Shown here piece by piece: positions 45,891 to 56,510 of a stretch of 64,000 nt of DNA. A model generated the notes under the pieces. The model was not told the DNA's origin. It saw nothing but the letters and a program-made list of their open reading frames with translations, and made no database searches. A program made the translations under genes and the position numbers. The stretch is from positions 11,075,501 through 11,139,500 of the forward strand of contig PUFA01000003.1 in assembly GCA_003508835.1 (NCBI GenBank), in the 5' to 3' direction. Each line of letters begins with the position of its first letter. The first letter of the stretch is position 1. This stretch comes from Eonycteris spelaea. Taxonomy: Eukaryota; Chordata; Mammalia; Chiroptera; Pteropodidae.

Positions 45891-46834
45891 CGGCACTATT
45901 TAAAGTTTAAAGTAGCGTCTGATCAAGTGCAAAGGCTGGGTTTTTCACTTCAGTGCCTCTAGCCGTTAGGAAGTTCATTCCCACGAATGTTCCATGATGG
46001 GGTTTGGATTTCAGGCAAAGGATATAGCATTAGTTTATGTTACTGGTCAATGTATTTTGACAATTTGTATTCTCTGATACTGTGTCCACTCTTTTCCATC
46101 CAACCCCTTGGCTCAAGCAAGGCCAGTGGCTCTAGGTCTTCCTCACAATAAGCTCATTTCTGTTGTCAGTGCTTTTGCTTACCCTGGTCCTTGGTCCCCT
46201 TTGGAGGGGAGTCCCCTGTCTTTCAACTACGTCTTTCCAAGCCCACCTTTTTCTGTAGGAATGACCCAGCCCCACTATTCTAAAAAAGTCATCCATAACT
46301 ATGTACCAATAATTCCTCCAGGGGCACAGAGGGGAAAAGTCCAGAGAAGAGTGGAGGATGAGTTTGGGGGTAAGAAAAACACCTAGAAAAGCATGAGCTA
46401 GGTATGGGGCAAGAATATAAGAAGAATATTGGCTTTTTTCTCAAATACCTAGACGTGGGCATTTCTGGATACTTGAAAGAGGTTACTTGAGGGTGAAACC
46501 ACAAATCAATTTATATCAGAAAGCAAAGATTGTATGGAACTTGTTCTCTTAAGGCAGGAGATAGAAACCAATCTGAAGGGTTCTGAGAACTCCCCTGAGG
46601 GGCTCTGAGGGTCCCATTCATAGGGACTGAGAAGGTGCCAGGGAGCAGGTGAGTCAGACAGAAGTCTGGCTTGCTTCAGGGGCGGGGCCTCTGGTTCCCA
46701 GGAACAGAGAGGGGCTGTCCTGCATGTCTCATAAGAAAGACCGAGGGGAGGTATAGGCTCAGCTGGCACATGGGAGTCCTATTCTTGGTGCCTGACCTAC
46801 TTTTATAACTTCTCCAAGCATGGGACTGCTGAGA
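45891..46834. other. No recognised feature
   Basis: Unique-looking; several 70-92 codon frames without domains. Confidence 0.5.
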
Positions 46835-46960
46835 GAGAAAGACGTAGAGATAGAGACAGAGTTGGAGATGGAGATGGAGGAGGAGGAGGTGGAGGGACGG
46901 GGAGGAGGAGGAGAAAGAATAAGAAGAGGAGGGGAAGGGAGAGGAAAAGGAAGAAGGGTT
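46835..46960. repeat. Polypurine (GGA/GA-rich) tract
   Basis: About 125 bp of almost uninterrupted purines, GAGGAG and GGGAGG units, broken by a few pyrimidines. It underlies a Glu/Arg/Gly-rich 99-codon frame at 46820-47119, which is a composition artefact. Confidence 0.95.
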
Positions 46961-46961
46961 C

Positions 46962-47190
46962 TGGAAAATGCACTGAACCTAGAATCAGACTTGTGGGTTG
47001 AAATCCAAATTCCATATTTACTAATTTTAAGAACTAAACAAATTTCTTCTCTTTCTGGGCTTGAATTTCTTCCCTGTGATATGAAGAATCATATCATATA
47101 TTGCCAATACAACAAATGAGATGTGAAAATCAAATGAGATAATATATGCAGATACATTTTGTAGTGTGAAACATCTAATATAAATACGTA
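46962..47190 (+). mobile_element. MIR or MIR3-like SINE
   Basis: 'gaacctagaatcagacttgt' at 46975-, 'ttctctttctgggcttgaat' at 47048- and 'aatcaaatgagataatatat' at 47128-, in MIR order. Confidence 0.7.
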
Positions 47191-48319
47191 TGTGTGTGTT
47201 TACGCCCCGCCCCCACTGATGTGTATGTTATAATTATAGCTCTATTCTCTGCAGGTGCCACATTGATTTCTCTTGTACCTTCGCTTTGCCAATTCCCACA
47301 TCCAGGGTGTTCTTGCCATTTTTTAACCACTGCCTTACATATTAGTCAAAACCATTTCTCAAGATTCCTTTGGCTTTTGGGAAGCCTTTCTTAATTGCTC
47401 AAGTATCGCCCCCTTTCTCTGAATTGTGAGCTTGTAATGGGAGAGAATAACTCAGGAAGGGTTTCTTCCCCAGCCCTTCCCTGTCCTGGTGTCTGGCAAT
47501 CAGAAATTGCGAGTTGTTTTAAATGTGAGCACAGGTGGATGTGCAGAAGGTGATGGTGAAACCTTTAGGAACGCTCGTATTTTAACATAATGTCTTGCAG
47601 TGTCCTAGGGCTAGAGATTGTGGAAAGAGGACAAAGATAGAGAGGTTTCTGTTGGGCTAAGATGAAGAGGGCTGTGGATTTGTAATAAAGGATAGCCAGC
47701 AAAATGGTGAGAGTTGCTTCCCACCTCTGTCCTGGGCTCTGATGAAGAGTGGGATTTGCTGTGCACGCTCTTGCCCTTCCTCTAGAGACAAGCAGTGACA
47801 GGTTGGAAGCCTAAAACTGCCATAACAAGTAAGTTTATTTTGAGAGGCATTTCATGGCTATTTAAGAAATAATAGCTCAGAGAACAGAAGGAAGCACCTC
47901 TCGACTCCTATTTCTGCATTTCAGGGACCATAGGCCATATTAGGAAGCTTTAGTCCTTGGGACAGAAGTGTGTGTGTGTGTAGGGGGGGGGATGTGTACT
48001 GATGTCAGGTTTCCCTGGGGATCATAACGCCCCATTATGTAGACTTTGCTTCTTTGCTTGCCCTATTGCACTCAGGCAGGGAGGAAATCTGGCAGGAGGA
48101 AGGACTGAGTGTAGGGCACATGTCAGGAGTCCAGCTACTCAGGACCAGTGTTTGTGATCTGACCCTCAAACACATCCTAGAATCTTCTCTAGTTAGTTTC
48201 TCTGTATGTGTCTTGTATTTCCAAGCAGATTATAACAACCTCAAGAGTGGAGACTCTATGAAATACTCTTATAGCCCATAGCTCTAGCATATTGCAAAGA
48301 CTCCTCTAGCTGCCCATTG
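47191..48319. other. No firm feature
   Basis: Bases 47240-47430 vaguely follow L2 ('cttgtaccttcgctttgcca') but not well enough to call. A GT/G-run simple repeat lies at 47969-47990. Confidence 0.45.
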
Positions 48320-48605
48320 AATTGACATGCACACAGTAAGAATCGTAATAGCAACATATGACATAGGTACAAGCCAGGCCCTGTTCTAAGTATTTTACAC
48401 AGATCACTCCATCTGATCGCCATAGGAGCCCTGTGCAGTAAATGTGATGATTAGCTCCCTTTTACAAATGAAGTTACCAAGGCAGAGAGTTGTTGAGCAA
48501 TTTGATTAAAGTTACATATCTTAAGAATGATAAGGCTGGGTTTGAACCCAGGCAGTCTGGCTCCAACGTCCAAGCTCTTAACCACTGAATCGTGCTTTCT
48601 GCTGG
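48320..48605 (-). mobile_element. MIR, reverse orientation, near full length
   Basis: One of the clearest copies: 'ccaggccctgttctaagtat' at 48375-, 'tcccttttacaaatgaagtt' at 48456-, 'ctgggtttgaacccaggcag' at 48536- and 'gctcttaaccactgaatcgt' at 48574-. The tRNA-like B-box region is retained. Confidence 0.92.
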
Positions 48606-49069
48606 ATGTATTTGTGTGTGCACTTCTATGTGTGCAGGGCAGAGGATTCATATTTGTATAGGAAGAGAAGGTAGGAATGACTGGAAGGATAGACACCCTA
48701 TATGGGAGAAATCGTGTGGGCTTTGAGTTTAAACCTCTTTTGCAGAGGCTGCATTCCTCTAACAACTTATCCGATTTCCACAAATAGGAATATTCCTAAA
48801 ATAGACCATTCCTTTATATGTTTTGTTTCTATCAACCTTGTCCTGGTCTTAATTTTAGAATTTAGGTAATCTTAACTCCTATTAGTTGTCTATGTTTTGA
48901 ATTCTCTCAGTTCTTTCTGAGATCGCTCTTCTTTGTGGCCCACTAAAAGCTCTTGGGCAAGCAGGCAGGGATGCTGAGGGCAGCCGGAAGCCCGAGGAAC
49001 ATGGCTGCTGAGAGGCCACTGTTAGCCTCCTTTCCACGAAAATTGTGTGAGCTCCAATAGGGCTGTGAG
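48606..49069. other. No recognised feature
   Basis: Unique-looking 460 bp. Confidence 0.5.
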
Positions 49070-49165
49070 GAATGTGGGGGCTGACGCTATTCTCTTTACA
49101 TTTCCCATAGCCCCCAGCACAGGGTCTGGTATGTAGTTGGTATTTGATCTACACTATTTATTCTT
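49070..49165 (+). mobile_element. LINE-2 3' terminus
   Basis: 'catagcccccagcacagggt' at 49107- and 'ctggtatgtagttggtattt' at 49127-: a short L2 end. Confidence 0.6.
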
Positions 49166-50489
49166 TATAGACCCACAGTGAGAAGAAATGACCTCTGCTT
49201 GGAGGCCTCTCCAAGTTTCGTTTGGTTCATGAGCAAGTCTTAGGTTTGCTCTGAGACCAACCTTAGTGGACTCCAAAGTAAAATCCTCAGCTTAAGCTTT
49301 TTGTGGAATTTTTCTCATTGACGGTGATGCCATTTCCAGAAAACAAATGTTCTTTTGGCCTATTGTGTTTGTTATCAGACGTTCTATCACTTGAAACACC
49401 AGAAAAGATATGTTTTCTGAACTGTAGGGATGTTGTCTTAGGGGAGAAGTTCTACACAATAGAAGTTCGGGAAACCCAATGATATGATTTAGAAGAAATT
49501 CAGTAGGTCAGAAACACTGTTAAATCAGAAATGTAGTGGGGGGGGGGAAAGGAGAGAAATCTGGAAGTTAGGGATTTTGTCTATAAACCAAGGGCATGGT
49601 AAACTTTCTCACTTTTAACTTCTGTGGAAACAATGATTGTATACAATGTGCACTGCTAAAAACTAATTAAATAGCCACTCTAAATCAACAACAAAGGGTA
49701 AATTAAATTTAAGTAACATTTGCTTCTGTGAAATGTGTGTGGGGCAACGAGAGGGAAAATGTATTTTTTGTTTGTTTGTGGCCTGCCCGATGCTAAGACT
49801 TCTGTGAGTCAGGCTTGACTGATCAGTGAGTTCATCAGTCTGTCCCTATTATCTCAGCTGGCTTTTTTTTTCACTGAGCACTCCCCTCAGTGTCCCATCA
49901 TCATCACCATCACCATCATCATCACCATCACCATCATCATCATCATCATCATCATCATGATGCCTCTCTTTAAGCTATTTGTCCAGCTGAAATATTCTTT
50001 TTTCTCTGCTAATCTAAATTCTACTCATTCTCACAATGCTCTCAGTTCTTTCATTCACTTTACCCAAAGTTATCCAACATTCCTGCCTGTTAATGGGTAC
50101 TTCAATGATTGTCTGGGCCACTTACTGGCCACTTGTTACGTCCAGCTTCATGAAAGCTATTCTATCAGTTCTTATTGTTTTTATCAGTTTCATAGTCTCC
50201 CTGCATCCCTGCTAATATAAGGCCTAGGTTATGCAAGAACAAAAGATTCACAAGTCTCAGTGGCTAAACACTATGAAGTTTTAGATTTTCATTTAGATCC
50301 AAGCTAAATGTGTCTCCTAATAACTGTGCCTTGGAGTACAGGGTCTCTGGTCATTGTCATAAGGGTAGAGAGTTTTTTGTGGACTGGATGTGATACATAT
50401 CGTTATTGTTCATATTTATTGACCAATAACTACCTAGAAGTAAGGCAGGTGAAAAGTATAATTTTCTAGGTTTATGGATGAGGAGAACT
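49166..50489. other. Unique-looking stretch with one microsatellite
   Basis: Apart from the ATC repeat at 49896-49961 and a G-run at 49529-49537, nothing nameable. An 87-codon frame at 49957-50220 (+) has no recognisable content. Confidence 0.5.
49896..49961. repeat. (ATC)n microsatellite
   Basis: About 22 ATC/ACC triplets; the right half is pure CAT repeats. Confidence 0.98.
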
Positions 50490-50625
50490 GGATATGGGTG
50501 AACACTATGATGCCAACCACATCTCCATCTAGATAATAACTTTGTGAGGGTAGCTTGGTGTCTCCCACGATGTTTTAGGTAAAATCATCTCTCAATAAAT
50601 GTTTGTTGAATAAATGACATCATTA
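50490..50625 (+). mobile_element. LINE-2 3' end
   Basis: 'taactttgtgagggtagctt' at 50537- and 'tctcaataaatgtttgttga' at 50589- with AATAAATGAC: a textbook L2 3' terminus. Confidence 0.8.
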
Positions 50626-50714
50626 ATTGCCCTTAATGAAGCATTAATTTGTTATAAGGTTTATACTAAGAATGAGTAGAATAAATACTTGTAATTAAGG
50701 TCTGGCACATGGTA

Positions 50715-51290
50715 TCATTCATTTATTCATTCATTCACTCATTTAACAAATACCTATTTAGTGCCTCATATATTCCAGACACTGTTCTAAGCATTTGTGA
50801 CAAGGTACTGATCATTGTCCTTGTACTCTGGAGAAAGAAACAAAAGAAATAACAAATATAACAGTTAAGGGAACTATAGTATTGTAGAATGTGATGTGTT
50901 GTGGAGATAAAATTTTAAAAAAGTAGAACATAGGGGATATAGAGATTGTTAGGGTTGGGGTGAAAGTAATTTTATATAGGGTGGTCAGAGCAGACTTCAT
51001 TGAAATGATATAAGGAGAAAAGTAGGTGAGGTAGTTAGCCATAGCAGGTATTTGTAGGAAGAGCATCTTTGAAGAGGGAACTGCCTATGCTAACGCCTTA
51101 ACGTGTGACATGTTTGAGGAATAACAAGAAGTTCCATATGGCTGGAGAGAGATAGTGTGAGCCAGGGGGAGATGAGTTTAGAGAGATATTGGGAGCCACA
51201 TCATGAATTTTGTAGACCATTTTAAGGCTGTGTTTTTTCTTCTGAGTGAAAAGAGACGTGCCACTGACGGGTTCTGCTGCTTAGTAATAC
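50715..51290 (-). mobile_element. LINE-2 3' portion, reverse orientation
   Basis: Begins with the reversed 3' tail of ATTC units (50717-50742), then 'atttagtgcctcatatattc' at 50756-, 'ccagacactgttctaagcat', 'atagggtggtcagagcagac' at 50976- and 'tgaattttgtagaccatttt' at 51204-. It lies tail-to-tail with the plus-strand L2 end at 50490-50625. Confidence 0.85.
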
Positions 51291-51399
51291 ATAATTATAT
51301 GTGTGTTATGTATTTTTAAATCCAAAAAGGAAAGTTTAGCTTTATATCTTATTTACATATGAAGATACATTTCTTGGCCCTTATTATAAAACCTTATAT

Positions 51400-51520
51400 T
51401 TGCCTTTTCAAAGAACTTTTTCATGTATTATATCATAAAACAACAATTATAAACATAGGAGAGGCTGGTACTATTATCATCCCTCCTCCTACATATTACC
51501 ATAATGGGGATGATCACTGG
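51400..51520 (-). mobile_element. MIR fragment, reverse orientation
   Basis: 'gaactttttcatgtattata' at 51412- and 'ggctggtactattatcatcc' at 51463-, in reversed MIR order. Confidence 0.5.
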
Positions 51521-52499
51521 TACGAAGTCCAGATGGAAATTGTGCCTAGAGTCCTGTGACCCAGCAACCTAAGGGGTGTGGCTTTTGGGGACTGGCTTCT
51601 CCTTTATCAGCCTCCCAAACTCATACTGAAAGGTCTTAAAGAAAGAAACAATCAGTGGAGTCACATGGGTGGTAAGATGAATTCCACATAATCCCCACTC
51701 TCATCAAATCTGAGCATCTCTTAATAAAACTCACAGTTGTTGCGAGGAAGGGATATGGGGCTCCAGTCTCTCCAGCCCGCTGAGCTACCACCTGTTCCCG
51801 GCAGGGGCTGCACCGTTAATCCCCTGAGCATCATCGCTTATTTCCCAGCCTGCTTTCCCTTCCAGGAAGAAAATAACCACTGGTCTGTGAGCTACATCAA
51901 AGGCTTTTCCCCAGTGCCAGACTCTCTGCAGCCCCAGCCTCTATCATGCTACCGGTTACTCCAGAGCGATGACCACTCTTCCCGTCATTTCAAGGAGGAG
52001 AGTTCATTTTAACTGTCTGATACCCACTCACTCCTGTTTTATTGTTTCAGACCTGCTGAAATTAGGGCTTTTTCCTCTCTCTGGACTAGGCCTCAGTTTA
52101 TTTTTAAAAATTTATTTTATCGCCCTGTAATGGTGGTTTTCAGATATGAGACCGAGATTGGCAAAGAGGGTTTCATGATCATCCCTTAATTTGTTATTAG
52201 ACTCAGAGTCATGAAATCACTACAGCCTCTGGCACTGTTCTTACTCTGCCTGGATGGGCTCGACGTGGTTTTCATGGTGTATTCCCAACACATACTAAGC
52301 AAACATTTAGTCAACGATTGTCAGTACTGCCTATGGATTCAGTGTCCAGCCTTTCTGAAAATATTAACTCTTTGTCTGATGGATATGTTTCACACTTTCC
52401 CTCATTTGGCTCTTTTTGTTGCTAATCATGCTGATTACACTCCATCTGCCATCCCACCTCATTCTTTCTGCCCTTAACTGTGCTGCACACTACCTCTCC
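51521..52499. other. No recognised feature
   Basis: Unique-looking 1 kb, with open frames of 83-91 codons lacking domains. Confidence 0.5.
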
Positions 52500-52810
52500 T
52501 GGGTGACCTTGCAGCCATATGCCTGTCTTCCTGTTGGGTTCAGCGATGGGAGGCACCAGCCCAGGATGTTTTTGCTCTGCTCTCTCCCCTCTTTGAACAG
52601 AGTTCTGGCTATAGCTGTTTGTCTATACCTGCAGCTTCCCAGGCAGGCCCTTCTTCCAGGGTTCTAACTTTCACTCTAGCTCATCACTTCCACCCTCCTC
52701 CAGCCCCTTCAGGTCTAGGTGACAACAACCTCTGTTGTTATAATCCTTAGGTGCCTTGAAATCTCTTGTTGGCTTCCTGAAGCATGTCTCTAGTCTTGTC
52801 ACTAAATTCT
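52500..52810 (+). mobile_element. Old interspersed repeat, family not named
   Basis: 'cctgttgggttcagcgatgg' at 52531- followed by 'gggaggcaccagc', then 'ccccttcaggtctaggtgac' at 52704- and 'tccttaggtgccttgaaatc' fit an old mammalian repeat I recall but cannot name. Possibly the same family as 39730-40150. Confidence 0.4.
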
Positions 52811-52898
52811 TTTTAAAACCCCAGCTTGAAATAAAATAGTTTCAAATAGCTGTTCCCACAATTTGCATGTGATAATAGCAATCAAACTGTTTCTACCT

Positions 52899-52928
52899 AA
52901 AAACAAACAAACAAACAAACAAAAACAA
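52899..52928. repeat. (AAAC)n microsatellite
   Basis: Five AAAC units ending in AAAAAC. Confidence 0.95.
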
Positions 52929-53284
52929 CTCAAGGGCCTTTTATTTCCTGCTGAGCCCTCACCAATACACTGATGAAACGGTTCTCTCTGAAGACAGTGA
53001 TAGGATTTGGCAATAAGCACTGGGGCTCCCAGTTGTCTTATCCCCAGTTTCTATCTTCACCCTTTTCTGCTGGACAGTTTGGTTAGGTGGCTTCAACCAC
53101 AGGCACACTTAAGGTTAGGGGTAAAGTCATCTATCAACAAGGGCACACCGCTGTGGGCATGAGCCAGTGGTCAGGCGAGGGGTTGAAATGACAAAGTGTG
53201 TTTGTTGCTTCGGGGAAGTCCACAGACTGGTTGGTGGTATAAGAAATACATATCATCAAAATAATATTAATAATGATCTCGAAA
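52929..53284. other. No recognised feature
   Basis: About 350 bp, unique-looking. Confidence 0.5.
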
Positions 53285-53520
53285 AAATGATAGTTATCAT
53301 TTATTGAGCACTTAGTATGTATCAGGCTTTGGAGCATATGGTAGAATGTATGTAAATTATCTCCAATTCTCATACTAACCTTTTAATGTCAGTATCATGA
53401 CCTCCATTTTACAGACAGAAATGTGAGGCCCAAGAAAGCAAGTGACTTGCCAGAAGCTTTTCAAGCTAGAATAGACCTGAAATTTAAAACCAGGTGTTTC
53501 TGGCTCTAAACCTTGATTGT
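53285..53520 (-). mobile_element. MIR, reverse orientation
   Basis: 'tcatttattgagcacttagt' at 53298-, 'cctccattttacagacagaa' at 53401-, 'aagcaagtgacttgccagaa' at 53437- and 'gtgtttctggctctaaacct' at 53494-. Near full length and clear. Confidence 0.92.
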
Positions 53521-53898
53521 TTTTTCAGCTATGCCACCTTGACCCATGAAATAGAAAATCATACAGGCTTATATAATGTATGCAATCCATGGCTCAAATG
53601 GAAGGTCGCTCACACTCTGTGTGATGGAAGGATGGAAGGTCAGCCCAGGCAAGAACTATGTGGGCTGGAAAGAACATGATAGATTTTATTAAGGAAGCAA
53701 GATTTGACCTACACCTGAAGGAAAAAAAAATAGGATATTGAAGAAAGAAAAAGGGAAATGATGACACAAATGCCAATGCTATATTCAAAAGTAATGGCTT
53801 CCGAACTTAAGGAATGCAGGAAGAGGCTGCCTATGCCACATGATTCTCCCTAAGACTTTGGGCTCCAGTTGCTGCTCTGCACTAGGGTTTAGGGTATA
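53521..53898. other. No firm feature
   Basis: A short reversed L2 echo at 53700-53725 ('gatttgacctacacctgaag') is too weak to call. Confidence 0.45.
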
Positions 53899-54137
53899 GC
53901 TGTACGTAGTGGTTTCCAACCTTTTTGGCACCAGGAACTGGTGCTCCTGTGAGAATCTAATGCCTAATGATCTCAGGTGGAACTGTGGTAGTGATGCTAG
54001 TGCTGGGAGTGTCTGCAAATACAGATGAAGCTTCATTTGCTCGCCTGCTGCTCACCTCCTACTGTGCAGCCTTGTTGATAACAGGCCACGGCCTGGTACT
54101 GGTCCATGGCCACGAGGTCAGGAACTCCTGCTGTAGA
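53899..54137 (-). mobile_element. MER1-type hAT-Charlie transposon, reverse orientation
   Basis: Begins 'agtggtttccaacctttttg' at 53908- and ends near 'ggtcaggaactcctgctg'. Internal blocks 'gtgagaatctaatgcctaat' at 53951-, 'aaatacagatgaagcttcat' at 54018- and 'taacaggccacggcctggta' at 54079- identify MER1, a short derivative of Charlie3. It is about 223 bp with an internal deletion and no transposase. Flanks GCTGTACG (53899-53906) and GCTGTAGA (54130-54137) may be the 8-bp target duplication. Identity looks higher than the neighbouring MIR/L2, so it is a younger insertion. Confidence 0.85.
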
Positions 54138-54549
54138 GTTTAGCTTTCCTAGGGCATAGCTACCTGCACTTAGAGGTTCTTCACAACTCTGCATTAGCTT
54201 AAACTACCTGGATTACCTTTTTAAAATGAGGACCATGAGCTTCTGCTTTGCCTCACTTGTGCTGCTGGGGCCACACTCAGGAATTTGTCATCCATCTGTC
54301 TAGCTACCCACTTTTCTATTCCTTTACTTATTTAGATTTATGTACTTATCTACTTTATTCCTTCCACTCTAACTCTATATCTACATGAAACTCTCCTGTC
54401 AATCTTTAGCTGTGGACTCAGTCATATACCTATACTCAAGCTGGTGGGCATAGCTGAAGAAAACCCCACCATACCCATGCCCTTGGTGGATCCAAAACCT
54501 CACTAGATTCTCATCATCTCCCAGCAACTACTTTGTATGCCCATGGTGT
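54138..54549. other. No recognised feature
   Basis: About 410 bp; 'ctacttattccttccactct'-like text may be the start of the L2 that follows, but I cannot fix it. Confidence 0.4.
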
Positions 54550-55124
54550 CTTCTCATTGTTAAAAATTATCATTCCGGACCCTTGTCATTCTTCTTTAGA
54601 CATCTGCTGTCTGCTCCCACCTCTGACTCACTCACCTGCCTTTACCCCTCAGATATTCTTACTGCCTTCTCCATTCCTCTTTAACTAGTTTTTTCCTTGC
54701 TTTGATGCCTCTGTATGCTCAGCATAAGAATAGTTTAACTTTCTTCCTTTATATTACCTTTTACTCTGAGGATTGTCACTTCTCTCATTCTTTTTCACCT
54801 AATCCCCGCTGTCTCTCCATACTAATTCATGAATACTTGTGAGTTCTTCAATAGCTTGAACATTGAAGATGTACAGTAGAAATAGCTGAACCTAAAGGAC
54901 TTTTTTTTGGTTCTTATCTTGCTTTTTGCAGCATATGGTGTTGATGTCCTTCTTTGTGCAGAATCTTGGTGAACAGTTTTTCTCTTTTGATCTTCAGGAC
55001 TCCACTTTCTCTCTAGTCTTCTCCTTCTCTCTAACCGCTTTCTACCTCTCTTTCACTCTCTGTTCTTCTTTTTCTTCTATCCTTACACAACATCTAAACT
55101 CAGAGTCATTATCTTTCTCTATCA
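54550..55124 (+). mobile_element. LINE-2, part upstream of a nested MIR
   Basis: 'ttgatcttcaggactccact' at 54987- and 'ttctctctaaccgctttcta' at 55025- match the L2 ORF region just upstream of the catalytic box; the earlier text is weaker. No frame is open. A MIR interrupts it at 55125, and L2 continues from 55313. Confidence 0.55.
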
Positions 55125-55312
55125 CAGAGCAAGCTGGTGCAGTGATTAGAAGCGTGGACTCTAGACCCCGTTGATGTGGATTTGAGCATTTGAATCATGG
55201 ACCCACCACTTCCTGATTGGGCAACACGTCATACCTTGCTGTGCCTTCACATTGGAATAGAGCCTAGCACATAGAGCTTAATAAACATCCATTATTATCT
55301 ATCCAGTTGTCA
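55125..55312 (+). mobile_element. MIR nested in a LINE-2
   Basis: 'gtgcagtgattagaagcgtg' at 55137-, 'acccaccacttcctgattgg' at 55201- and 'agagcctagcacatagagct' at 55259-, with an internal deletion. L2 flanks both sides. Confidence 0.75.
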
Positions 55313-55705
55313 AACACAAATCTAAGTCATCCTGGACTTCTTCCTTAGCTGCTCCTCTAATCTAGCAGGAAAAATCTTGATCTTCTGATTGTCTCTCAGA
55401 AGTGCCATTTTTTTTTTTTCTCCAGAGCTGTCCTACTTAAGGTACTTACGTGGGGCTTGATTTTAACTTTACCTGACTTGATCCAAATTTGCAACCAAAA
55501 TAATGTTTCTAAGAAACAATTTTGGCTTCACTCACACTTAAAATCCTGCTGGGATTGCCACTGCCTTCAGGATGGAATCTAAATGCCTTAGCATTTAATA
55601 AAGTGTCCTTACATCTGTTCCTGCTCTCTTCCAGTCAGACTTCCTGCCTCCTGCAAGTTTCCCAATATCCATTCCATGACCTAGCCATCTAATTTCCTAA
55701 AGTCG
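55313..55705 (+). mobile_element. LINE-2, part downstream of a nested MIR
   Basis: 'aatctaagtcatcctggact' at 55319- (L2 frame NLGVILD-type text), 'cttcaggatggaatctaaat' at 55565- and 'gccttagcatttaataaagt' at 55586- follow in L2 order. Confidence 0.65.
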
Positions 55706-55734
55706 CTCATTAAACGTGAGTCCAGATCTGCTTG

Positions 55735-55850
55735 GATGAGACTCACTGACATTGAATGTCCCAGGAACCTGTGTATTTGACAAGTTTCTCCCACCCTGTG
55801 TGTGTCTGATGCACTTCAAAAATTGGAAACTACTGCTTTAGAAAATACAA
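55735..55850 (+). mobile_element. MER5-like hAT-Charlie fragment
   Basis: 'ctgtgtatttgacaagtttc' at 55770- and 'gatgcacttcaaaaattgga' at 55809-, ending 'aactactgctttaga', match the 3' half of a MER5A-type element. Confidence 0.55.
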
Positions 55851-56284
55851 CAAAAGAGTGCACAGTCCTTACCCTTAACAAAAGGACGAAATGAAATTAA
55901 TCAATGGCTAGATGATGTAATCCCAGCTGTAAATGCCATAGGAAGGAGGCTTCAGAAAGGTGTTGTCTTTCTATGTCTTTGCCTACTTTTTGTACACTAT
56001 TTTTTATTCCATAACTTACGTGCCTATTTTTTCCCTAGCCTTTGGAGAGGACCGTGCCTTATGAAATGTAAAAGGAAAAAATTACTCAATCTACTCTCCA
56101 TGGCCACTAAAATCTTTCCTCTTAACTATCTGAACCAAGACCCATGCTCTCACAAAAGAAATAAGGTTTATTTAAATCCTGGGTTTATTTTGCATGGATC
56201 TCAGCTGGATCAGGGAATGAACTTTGTGGAAAGAGATAACAGGAACCGTCTCTGAAGTCTGAGGGAAAATGAGGTGAAATAATG
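55851..56284. other. No recognised feature
   Basis: About 430 bp; nothing nameable. Confidence 0.5.
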
Positions 56285-56510
56285 ATTACTGTTAGAGTCA
56301 AAATTCCTGGGATGTAACTTAAGTAAATCAACATATTCCCTTGGGCAAGTCACTGATCCTTTGGGCGTCACATTTGACACTTTTAAAATGGGTTGGGGAA
56401 AATGAGTATCAAATTAGTATCATTAATGTACTTTCTTCATAGGAGCAATAGGAGAATCTAATAGGATAAGAACTGTGATGACACCTTTAAATCTTAAAAT
56501 ACCATGATGC
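56285..56510 (+). mobile_element. MIR
   Basis: 'cccttgggcaagtcactgat' at 56339-, 'gacacttttaaaatgggttg' at 56375- and 'catgatgc' at the tail fit MIR. The 5' part is decayed. Confidence 0.65.

Noticed and set aside
46820..47119. Glu/Arg/Gly-rich 99-codon frame resembling an acidic repeat protein
   Set aside because: Created by the polypurine tract; the second half is a MIR.
48320..48605. tRNA-like B-box text (GGTTTGAACCC on the plus strand)
   Set aside because: It is part of a MIR, whose head is tRNA-derived; no cloverleaf is complete.
49896..49961. Regular repeats as a possible CRISPR array
   Set aside because: A triplet microsatellite without spacers, in a mammalian context.
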